Assembly (NCBI GenBank): GCA_003136335.1
Contig: PLEA01000525.1
Location: 1 to 10,185 of the forward strand
Direction: 5' to 3'
DNA from: Acidobacteriaceae bacterium
GTDB taxonomy: Bacteria; Acidobacteriota; Terriglobia; Terriglobales; SbA1
Length of the DNA: 10,185 nt
The notes below the pieces were generated by a model. It was not told where the DNA came from. It saw only the letters and a list, made by a program, of their open reading frames with translations, and searched no databases. How positions within the stretch are numbered: position 1 is the first letter of the stretch; the number at the start of each line of letters is the position of its first letter. Made by a program: the position numbers and the translations under genes. Positions 1 through 5,744 of this stretch are shown piece after piece.

Positions 1-177
1 GAATACAACTCGCTGTTCGATTCCTTCTGGCTGGAGGGCGGCGAGACTCCCTGCGAAGTCGCGCGCCAGCCCCACGGCCGAATCGCCATCGCCAACGCAG
101 ACGCGGGAGCCTATGCCTACACCGACGAGGCCATCAATCAGGCATATCGTGCAGTGGGAGAAATCACAAAAAGCTAG
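1..177 (+). CDS. C-terminal fragment of a probable FAD/NAD(P)-dependent oxidoreductase (spermidine dehydrogenase-like)
   Basis: Frame 1 is open from the first base to a TAG at 175-177, giving the last 58 residues of a protein whose start lies outside the window. The fragment contains FGRI-like and IANADAGAYAY-like segments (here HGRIAIANADAGAYAY) followed by a helix, DEAINQAYRAVGEI. In flavin amine oxidase/spermidine dehydrogenase-like proteins the C-terminal FAD-contacting strand (G-R-I-x-I-A-N-A/S-D-A) is followed by a helix of exactly this kind, where bound FAD is capped. The family call is from memory of that pattern; the catalytic part and the Rossmann GxGxxG motif are not in view, so the substrate cannot be stated. 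The gene converges with the rhomboid gene, with only 20 bp between the two stop codons and no obvious intrinsic terminator there. Confidence 0.6.
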   Translation, partial: EYNSLFDSFWLEGGETPCEVARQPHGRIAIANADAGAYAYTDEAINQAYRAVGEITKS

Positions 178-197
178 CAATTCCGGGAACTCTGCAG

Positions 198-1640
198 CTA
201 CTCTTTCCGTCCGCCCCTCAATTGTCCAGCCTTGTCCAGCGCTTCTTGCGCCTGCTGTGTCATACCTTTCGCTTGGTATGCGTCCGCCAGAGCATTTTCC
301 AATTCGGCATCATCGCCGCTCTCTTTCCGCTCTTTTGAATAAGAAGCGATGGCCTCGTCGTACTGTTTCAGTTGCGCTTGAGAGACCCCCATTCGGAAGT
401 ACACGCCTCTAGTCTGCGGTTCAAGACGCAATGCGGATTTGTACTCGTTGATGGCCGCCTCGTGATTATTCTGATCCGCGAGCGCCACTCCCAAGCCGGC
501 ATGGGCAGCCGCATTGTCCGGTTGCTGAGCCACCAGCTTCGCAAACTCTTCTTGCGCTTCTTTGGGTTGCTCTTGACTCAGATAGAGAGCTCCCAGGTCC
601 ATGCGGGCCCTCATGTTCTGTGGTTGCAGATCCAAAACCCGTTTCAACTCGCTTTCGCCCTCGGGAAATTGTCCCTTGCTCAAGTAAGCGTTCGCGAGTA
701 AGTAATGTGCCGACGCATCCTGCGGGTTCTGCTGCACCTTCTTCTGCAACGCGCCGATCCTCCGATCGACATTCGCTCGCGCGTCCATCGCGGAGCCGAA
801 ATGCATCCCGGAGCCGCGCCATCGATGTATTCCCAACGCACTGCCGCCCACGATCAGCACCATGAAGAGCAGAACGCCAGTCCGACGGAGCGGCTTATCG
901 TATTGCGGTGCGAGGCGAGCAATCAAAGCGCCCAAGATCAATCCGCTGACCAGCCCACCCGCGTGTGCCGCATTGTCGATGCCCGAAACCACGCTTCCGA
1001 ACAGGACGTTAAAGCCGACGAAGAACAGAAGACTCCGCAACGTTCCCTTGATCGCGACATTGGGCAGCGAGAACTCACCCAGATAGAAGGACGCGATCAG
1101 CGCCCCGGCTAAGCCGAAAATCGCGCCCGATGCGCCCACGCTCAGCGTTCCAGGATTCCATCCCACGCTCGCCAACCCTGCCGCAATACCCGTGATCAGA
1201 TAGATGGCAGCAAAGGTCGCGCGCCCGTAAAGCGATTCGCACAGCGCTCCCAGGTCCCACAGGCACCACATGTTGAAAGCGATATGCATCAGGCCGCCAT
1301 GAAGGAACATGTAGGTCAGCAGCCGCCACCACTGGCCGGACAATGTAAACGGCCCGAAGTTGGCGCCAAAACGCACCATCACTTCCCCAGGGAAGTCCAT
1401 GACCGAGCCGCTGGCTAGCGCCATCGCAAGAAAGATCGCCACATTAGCGCCGAAGAACACCTGAGTGAGAGTTATACTGCCGGCCTCGCGCCGCACCCAG
1501 GGAGCAGTCATTACGGGCTGCTTCACCTCGTCGCCGAGTTCGCCGCGCTGCGCAGCTTCGTGCTGCACACACCACTGACAGATCTTCCTTCCAAATATCA
1601 GGGGGGGAAGCTGCCGGCCACATCGAATGCAATTCGCCAT
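198..1640 (-). CDS. Rhomboid-family intramembrane serine protease with N-terminal zinc ribbon and C-terminal TPR repeats
   Basis: A 480-residue integral membrane protein. Residues 4-24 form a small zinc ribbon (CxxC at C4/C7 and C21/C24). About residues 60-270 form the rhomboid core of several membrane helices: the L1-loop WR pair (W105-R106), HGGLMHIAFN with the oxyanion-type H119 and N123, the catalytic serine motif G-A-S-G with S171, and catalytic H226 in AAHAGG. After a last helix (about 255-272), roughly residues 290-475 form about five tetratricopeptide repeats, recognisable from AHYLLANAYLSKGQ, ARMDLGALYL and AAHAGLGVALADQN. Rhomboids cleave transmembrane substrates within the membrane; all key residues are present, so this one should be active. 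The TPR tail probably recruits a partner or substrate. The ATG at 1638-1640 is chosen because it precedes the zinc ribbon directly; no strong Shine-Dalgarno is seen. Substrate unknown. It is transcribed divergently from the histidine kinase. Confidence 0.93.
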   Translation of the reverse strand: MANCIRCGRQLPPLIFGRKICQWCVQHEAAQRGELGDEVKQPVMTAPWVRREAGSITLTQVFFGANVAIFLAMALASGSVMDFPGEVMVRFGANFGPFTLSGQWWRLLTYMFLHGGLMHIAFNMWCLWDLGALCESLYGRATFAAIYLITGIAAGLASVGWNPGTLSVGASGAIFGLAGALIASFYLGEFSLPNVAIKGTLRSLLFFVGFNVLFGSVVSGIDNAAHAGGLVSGLILGALIARLAPQYDKPLRRTGVLLFMVLIVGGSALGIHRWRGSGMHFGSAMDARANVDRRIGALQKKVQQNPQDASAHYLLANAYLSKGQFPEGESELKRVLDLQPQNMRARMDLGALYLSQEQPKEAQEEFAKLVAQQPDNAAAHAGLGVALADQNNHEAAINEYKSALRLEPQTRGVYFRMGVSQAQLKQYDEAIASYSKERKESGDDAELENALADAYQAKGMTQQAQEALDKAGQLRGGRKE

Positions 1641-1824
1641 AGGATCAATAAAGACTACCGCACCCAGCCAAGTTTTGGGGCGACTTGGCGGATTTAGAGA
1701 GTGTCCCCCTCGCGTATCAAGGGCGGGCGCGCCTCCCGCGTACCAAAGTGTCCAACAAAGCGGTTGTTCAGCCAGCGCTTATAGAAGTAGGATATCTTTG
1801 AGTTAAAATCGGCATTTTTCTCTC
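1641..1824. promoter_or_regulatory. Divergent intergenic region between the rhomboid and histidine kinase genes
   Basis: This 184-bp gap must hold the 5' control regions of both flanking genes. Visible elements are a dyad GCCAAG (1667-1672) / CTTGGC (1684-1689) with an 11-nt loop, on the rhomboid side, and an imperfect direct repeat CGCGTATCAA (1711-1720) / CGCGTACCAA (1737-1746) whose starts are 26 bp apart, flanked by two AGTGTCC copies (1700-1706 and 1747-1753). A TAAAAT hexamer at 1804-1809 could be a -10 box for the kinase with a very short leader, but no credible -35 sits 17 bp upstream. Neither start codon has a clear Shine-Dalgarno. Promoter assignment is therefore weak; only the repeats are seen directly. 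Confidence 0.35.
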
Positions 1825-3942
1825 ATGAGTCTGGATCCCGTGAACACCCCACATCCGCCTCGCGCTCCCGAAAGTCTGGAACGAGAAGAATCTCAACTGT
1901 GGCGATGGGCTCTGGGATTTCTGGTTTTGATGGCCGTGGCGCTCGCAGGGCTGCTGTGGGAGCGCCTGGAGAACATCCCGTTTCAGCTTCGCGCCATTCC
2001 CATTGGCGTGCTGGTTCTTTCCATCCTATTCGCGGTGTATGCCTACGGGAGACGACGTGAAGTCAGCGAGCTCAAGGGGCTGTTGCACGGATTGCGGGAG
2101 CACGTGGGGGCAGCGCCTTCCGAAGAGCAACTCGACCAACTCAGCCAGGTGATCCTGCGCTCCCAGCGCAACTTCAAGGAGCTGATCGACTCCTTTGATG
2201 ACCCGGCGTGCGCAGTCTCGCTCGACGGCACCCTGCGAACGGTCAACAAGCGCATCACCGAGATGACCGGGAAAACTTACTCCGAGCTGATCGGGCGCAA
2301 AATCTACGATTTCGCGGAGGCGCCGACCCAAGAAGACGTGGAACGCGGTCTGGGGCGCTTTCTGGAGAAAAAGCGTTGGACGGGGACGGTGCAGGTCCGA
2401 TTGAAGAATAGTGGGAGGCCACTTTATTTTGAATGTGTGCTCAATGGAATTGTGAAAGGCGATGAAGTAGTGGGCGTGAGCATGCTAGGCCGCGACGTGA
2501 CCGAGCAACGCGAGAAGGAAATGCGCTTCACCGAATTGTTCGAAACCTTGCAGGAGGGCGTCTATTTCAGCACTCCCGAGGGGCGTTTACTCGAGGCTAA
2601 CCCGGCACTGGTGGGCATGCTGGGATATGCAGAGAAGCAGGAGCTGTTGGCGGCGGAGACGGCAGCCTTGAATTTCGATCCGGGACAACCGGTTCTGGGG
2701 CGAGCCATTGACGATCGCGGAGGGGTGCGCACTCGTGAAATCAAACTTCGGCGCAAGGATGGCACGGCCGCAGTTTTTCTGGATTCCTCCCGAGCGGTTT
2801 GGGACACCTCCGGGAACATCATCCGCTATCAGGGAACTCTGGTGGACATCACCGAAAAGCGGAAGATGGAACGGCAATTGGCACAGCAGGAGGAGTTCCG
2901 CAAACGGCTGCTGGAGAGCTTCCCGGACCTCATTCTGGTGGTGGATCTGGAGGAACGCTATACCTTCGTCAGTTCCCGGGCTCGCGATCTTCTGGGCTAT
3001 GAGCCACAAGACATGCTGGAAAAAAAAATCTCTGCCATGGAAGATCATTCGCCGGAGATGGCTTCTCTTTACCACGCCGTGGTTTCCGGCACGCAAGCCT
3101 TCGCGTCGGCGGAATATGGAGCACGGCACCGCGATGGAAGCTGGCGGACGATGCGCGCCGCCGGCAGCCAACTGGTCGATGGGGAGGGCAAGATCAGCGG
3201 AGTCATTATTTCGGTGCGCGATATTACGGTCGAACGAAAGCTGGAGCAGCAAATTGTGCAAAGCGAGCGCCTGGCGGCGATGGGTGCGATGATTGGGGGC
3301 GTTGCGCACGAACTGAACAATCCTCTGACCAGCATCATGGGCGTCAGCGAACTGCTGCAAGATACCGAGACCAACGAAACTTCCCGTAAGCAACTGGCCA
3401 TGTTGCAGCAGCAGGCGCGACGCGCGGCGGAGATTGTGCAGAACCTGACGTATTTCTCGCGCCCACCCGCTCCCGGCAAGAGCAGAATCAATCTGGTGGA
3501 GGTGGTGGAGCGAACCTTGAACCTGCATGCTTATTCGCTGCGCAAGAACAACATCACGGTGGATTTTCTGAAAGAGGCCGGTGTGCCGTTTGCGCTGGGT
3601 GATCCCCACCAGTTAATGCAGGTCTTCCTGAATCTGATTTTGAACGCCGAGCACGCAATCCGTGAAGTGCGAGATAAGGGGACGCTGAGGATTCGGTTGG
3701 GCAAAGGGGACGATTCGGTGTGGGCCAGCTTCCACGACGATGGCCCCGGCATCCCCAAGGAGAATCTGTCGAGCATCTTCGATCCTTTCTATACGACGAA
3801 TCGGCCCGGGCGCGGTACGGGATTGGGATTGAGCATTTGCAAGTCGGTGATGAAGGAGCACAATGGCAACATAGAAGCGGCCAATGCTCCCGATGGGGGA
3901 GCGGTGTTTACGGTTACGTTGCCGATATCGCCGGCGGGATGA
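1825..3942 (+). CDS. Membrane-anchored sensor histidine kinase with three PAS domains (NtrB/AtoS-like core)
   Basis: A 705-residue sensor kinase. Two N-terminal membrane helices (about 27-45 and 56-75) are joined by a very short external loop, so signal sensing is probably by the membrane or the cytoplasm rather than a periplasmic domain. A linker helix leads into three PAS domains (about 115-228, 235-345 and 355-470), each ending in the typical D-[IV]-T-[EV] exit (RDVTEQRE, VDITEKRK, RDITVERK). The HisKA dimerisation helix carries the phospho-accepting H495 in the H-box GGVAHELNNP. The ATPase domain (about 590-703) has the N-box (N603, N607), G1 box DDGPGIP (D638-P644), F-box IFDPFYTT and G2 box GRGTGLGLS. 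All catalytic motifs are intact. The ATG at 1825 has no obvious Shine-Dalgarno. No response regulator gene is adjacent, so it is an orphan kinase within this window. Signal and partner unknown. Confidence 0.94.
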   Translation: MSLDPVNTPHPPRAPESLEREESQLWRWALGFLVLMAVALAGLLWERLENIPFQLRAIPIGVLVLSILFAVYAYGRRREVSELKGLLHGLREHVGAAPSEEQLDQLSQVILRSQRNFKELIDSFDDPACAVSLDGTLRTVNKRITEMTGKTYSELIGRKIYDFAEAPTQEDVERGLGRFLEKKRWTGTVQVRLKNSGRPLYFECVLNGIVKGDEVVGVSMLGRDVTEQREKEMRFTELFETLQEGVYFSTPEGRLLEANPALVGMLGYAEKQELLAAETAALNFDPGQPVLGRAIDDRGGVRTREIKLRRKDGTAAVFLDSSRAVWDTSGNIIRYQGTLVDITEKRKMERQLAQQEEFRKRLLESFPDLILVVDLEERYTFVSSRARDLLGYEPQDMLEKKISAMEDHSPEMASLYHAVVSGTQAFASAEYGARHRDGSWRTMRAAGSQLVDGEGKISGVIISVRDITVERKLEQQIVQSERLAAMGAMIGGVAHELNNPLTSIMGVSELLQDTETNETSRKQLAMLQQQARRAAEIVQNLTYFSRPPAPGKSRINLVEVVERTLNLHAYSLRKNNITVDFLKEAGVPFALGDPHQLMQVFLNLILNAEHAIREVRDKGTLRIRLGKGDDSVWASFHDDGPGIPKENLSSIFDPFYTTNRPGRGTGLGLSICKSVMKEHNGNIEAANAPDGGAVFTVTLPISPAG

Positions 3943-3974
3943 GCTTCTCCGGCATCCGCGCGGCCGTTGCGAAT

Positions 3975-4031
3975 CATGTCTGGACATGGGCGCCGGGCTT
4001 CGCCCTGGCTGTGACAGCCGAGGCGGCTGTC
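3975..4031. repeat. REP-like cluster of short dyads between convergent genes
   Basis: Several inverted repeats lie almost edge to edge. CATGTC-TG-GACATG is at 3975-3988, GGGC-TTC-GCCC at 3995-4005, GGCTGT-G-ACAGCC at 4007-4019, and GACAGCCG-AGG-CGGCTGTC at 4013-4031. The last two share the middle arm, so they are mutually exclusive folds. The longest has a perfect 8-bp GC-rich stem but no T-run on either side, so it is not a classical intrinsic terminator. Position between the 3' ends of the kinase and the thiolase fits a REP/BIME-type element that limits read-through or protects 3' ends. That it is repeated elsewhere in the genome is inferred. Confidence 0.55.
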
Positions 4032-4047
4032 CCTACGTGAGTCTTTC

Positions 4048-5241
4048 CTAGCGCTCGACTGCCATGGCTACGGCATTGCCTCCGCCGAGGCAGAGGGCGG
4101 CGATGCCGCGTTTCACGTCGCGGCGAATCATTTCGTAGATCAGCGTGACCAGCACGCGCGCGCCGCTGGCTCCGATGGGGTGGCCGAGGGCGACAGCGCC
4201 GCCGTTCACGTTGACCTTGTCGGGGTTCAGACCTAACTCGCGCATCACGCCCAGCGCCTGCACTGAGAAGGCTTCGTTGAGTTCGTAGAGATCGACGTCT
4301 TCGTTTTTCCAGCCGGTCTTTTCCCAGATGGTGCGGACGGCGCCGACGGGAGCCATCATCACCCACTTGGGTTCGACTCCGCTGGTGGCCTGGGCCACGA
4401 TGCGGACCATCGCCTTCGCGCCCAGTTCCTTCGCGCGCCGCGCGCTGGTGACGACCACGGCAGCGGCCCCGTCGTTGACGCCGGGCGCGTTGCCGGCGGT
4501 CACTGTGCCGTCTTTCTTGAAGGCGGGCTTCAGGGATCGCAGCACTTCGATAGTGGTATCTTCACGCGGACCCTCGTCTTTTTCGAAAATCGTAGGAAGC
4601 GCGCCCTTCTTCTTCGCGGGAATCTCCACTGGAACGATCTGCGATTTGAAGCGGCACTCTTTCATTGCGGACAGCGCTTTGCGGTGAGAGTTCAGGGCGA
4701 ACTGATCCTGCTCTTCGCGCGTGATGCCGTATTTTTCGGCGACGTTCTCGCCGGTGATGCCCATATGGTAGTCGTTGTAAATGTCCCACAGGCCATCGTG
4801 AACCATGGAGTCGACGATCTGCGCGTTGCCAAGACGGTAGCCCTTGCGCGCTTGAGGAAGGAGATAGGGAGCGTTGGTCATGGATTCCATTCCGCCGGCG
4901 ACGACGATGGAACTGTTTCCGGTCTGCACCGCCTGTGCCGCGAGAGCGACGGATTTCAATCCTGAGCCGCAGACCTTGTTGATTGTCATGGCACCTGTCG
5001 CGGGAGAGAGTCCGCCGAAGATAGCGGCCTGGCGCGCGGGATTCTGACCGAGTCCGGCCGAGATCACATTGCCCATGATGCACTCATCGACTTGCGCAGG
5101 ATCGATGCCGGCACGCTTGACGGCCTCGCGGACAGCGATGGCGCCCAGCTGCGGGGCACTGAAATCGGAGAGGCTGCCTTGAAATTTTCCCACGGCGGTG
5201 CGACAGCCAGAAATGATAACCACATCGTCAAAAGAGGCCAT
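4048..5241 (-). CDS. Acetyl-CoA C-acetyltransferase (thiolase)
   Basis: A 397-residue thiolase, the normal length for the biosynthetic/degradative acetoacetyl-CoA thiolase group (AtoB/PhaA/ThlA type). It interconverts two acetyl-CoA with acetoacetyl-CoA plus CoA in the cytoplasm. The nucleophilic cysteine C91 sits in [11 protein letters not shown], the NEAF motif is at 322-325, the active-site histidine H354 is in [10 protein letters not shown] and the second catalytic cysteine C384 is in LCLGGGNA. The [14 protein letters not shown] segment at 116-129 is typical of this subgroup rather than of long-chain FadA. The ATG at 5239-5241 is supported by a GGAG ribosome-binding site 8 nt upstream. 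No PHB, ketone-body or mevalonate gene is beside it, so the pathway it serves (fatty-acid or amino-acid degradation, or polyhydroxybutyrate) cannot be fixed. It stands alone, with its own promoter. Confidence 0.95.
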   Translation of the reverse strand: MASFDDVVIISGCRTAVGKFQGSLSDFSAPQLGAIAVREAVKRAGIDPAQVDECIMGNVISAGLGQNPARQAAIFGGLSPATGAMTINKVCGSGLKSVALAAQAVQTGNSSIVVAGGMESMTNAPYLLPQARKGYRLGNAQIVDSMVHDGLWDIYNDYHMGITGENVAEKYGITREEQDQFALNSHRKALSAMKECRFKSQIVPVEIPAKKKGALPTIFEKDEGPREDTTIEVLRSLKPAFKKDGTVTAGNAPGVNDGAAAVVVTSARRAKELGAKAMVRIVAQATSGVEPKWVMMAPVGAVRTIWEKTGWKNEDVDLYELNEAFSVQALGVMRELGLNPDKVNVNGGAVALGHPIGASGARVLVTLIYEMIRRDVKRGIAALCLGGGNAVAMAVER

Positions 5242-5249
5242 GAATCAAG

Positions 5250-5281
5250 CTCCGCGCGAAGATTTCGCGATTTTCATTATA
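5250..5281 (-). promoter_or_regulatory. Ribosome-binding site and -10 box of the thiolase gene
   Basis: Reading the minus strand, GGAG (5250-5253) lies 8 nt before the thiolase ATG. A perfect consensus TATAAT occupies 5276-5281, predicting a transcript start near 5269 and a leader of about 28 nt. No good TTGACA match exists 16-18 bp upstream (the bases at 5299-5304 read ACGCAT), so the promoter may need an activator, or the -10 match could be chance. Confidence 0.5.
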
Positions 5282-5344
5282 GATGCAGCGGTGGGAGAAT
5301 GCGTCGCAGGCAGAGTAAACGCGATCGCTGGCGTGGTTGAACGG

Positions 5345-5370
5345 AAGCGGCGTGATATATTTCGCCGCTT
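5345..5370. promoter_or_regulatory. Perfect 8-bp dyad, possible operator
   Basis: AAGCGGCG (5345-5352) and CGCCGCTT (5363-5370) are perfect inverted repeats around a 10-bp AT-rich centre, TGATATATTT. Two GC half-sites one helical turn and a half apart around an AT centre is a common shape for a dimeric repressor site. It lies about 65 bp upstream of the thiolase -10 box and 150 bp upstream of the small transcription unit's promoter. No T-run follows on either strand, which argues against a terminator. Binding protein unknown. Confidence 0.4.
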
Positions 5371-5522
5371 GTGAGTTCGACGCGAGTCATGATGTGCCCG
5401 CAGAAGGAGAATCAAGTACGACTTGACGTAGTCGGGGAAAAACTTCTTGACTTTTGCTTCCGAAAACTCTCCCAGTGTGACTTTAGTATCACGACTTGCG
5501 CAGATCGTTCGTCATTTTTTTC

Positions 5523-5551
5523 TTGACTTCATTTTTCATTAACTCTATACA
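5523..5551 (+). promoter_or_regulatory. Near-consensus sigma-70-type promoter of the miniature transcription unit
   Basis: TTGACT (5523-5528) and TATACA (5546-5551) are separated by exactly 17 bp; each hexamer matches the consensus at five of six positions. The surrounding 60 bases are only about 37% GC by hand count, in an otherwise GC-rich window. The predicted start is near 5558. This is the strongest promoter visible in the window, and it points at a 13-codon ORF and a terminator. Confidence 0.7.
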
Positions 5552-5558
5552 TCAACTA

Positions 5559-5602
5559 GTTGCAGTAGAAGACCGCTGCAACGTTTTCCATGAAAAATGG
5601 AA
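5559..5602 (+). other. Two leader hairpins upstream of the micro-ORF
   Basis: GTTGCAG (5559-5565) pairs with CTGCAAC (5576-5582) around a 10-nt loop, starting within a base or two of the predicted transcript start; such 5' stems usually protect RNA from RppH/RNase E decay. A second hairpin, TTCCAT (5586-5591) / ATGGAA (5597-5602) with loop GAAAA, ends immediately before the GGGAG ribosome-binding sequence. Pairings are seen directly; their role is inferred. Confidence 0.5.
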
Positions 5603-5617
5603 GGGAGAATAGGAACA

Positions 5618-5659
5618 ATGGCAACCAAGAAAAAGGCAAAGAAGAAAAAGAAGCACTAA
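5618..5659 (+). CDS. Putative 13-residue lysine-rich micro-peptide
   Basis: ATG at 5618-5620 to TAA at 5657-5659 reads MATKKKAKKKKKH, with eight lysines in thirteen residues and no acidic residue. It is preceded by GGGAG (5603-5607; 10 nt spacing) and AGGA (5611-5614), and is framed by a near-consensus promoter and an intrinsic terminator, so this is the only ORF the predicted transcript of about 155 nt fully contains with a ribosome-binding site. The composition resembles the lysine/alanine tails of bacterial histone H1-like and HU-like proteins, which suggests nucleic-acid or ribosome binding if the peptide is made. I do not recognise a named family. It may instead be incidental to a small RNA. 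It is not an attenuator leader, because the next gene downstream is on the opposite strand. Confidence 0.5.
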   Translation: MATKKKAKKKKKH

Positions 5660-5683
5660 GAAAGTTCGGTACGAAGTCAAAAA

Positions 5684-5715
5684 GGGGACGCTCAAGAGCG
5701 TCCCCTAAGTTTTTT
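5684..5715. terminator. Bidirectional intrinsic terminator
   Basis: GGGGACGCTC (5684-5693) pairs perfectly with GAGCGTCCCC (5696-5705). As drawn the loop is 2 nt; opening the innermost pair gives a 9-bp stem and 4-nt loop. On the plus strand a TTTTTT run follows at 5710-5715, ending the micro-ORF transcript. On the minus strand the five A at 5679-5683 read as TTTTT right after the stem, ending the helicase-nuclease transcript, whose stop codon is at 5745-5747. Confidence 0.9.
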
Positions 5716-5744
5716 GAGGCCAGCAATCGTTTCAGGTTGTCTGG

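Noticed and set aside
1721..1740. GC-rich near-palindrome around GGCGCGCC in the kinase upstream region
   Set aside because: The pairing beyond the central GGCGCGCC is interrupted, and it is too compact for a stable stem-loop; best explained by GC-rich sequence.
2587..3609. 340-codon open frame on the minus strand inside the histidine kinase gene
   Set aside because: It is antisense to a gene with complete PAS, HisKA and ATPase motifs, and its product shows no recognisable domain; GC-rich third positions create such long open antisense frames.
5371..5526. 51-codon plus-strand ORF with GTG start (or ATG at 5389-5391), ending in the -35 box of the micro-ORF promoter
   Set aside because: No ribosome-binding site, rare-looking codon use, no recognisable motif; an ORF of this length is expected by chance in a 500-bp gap.
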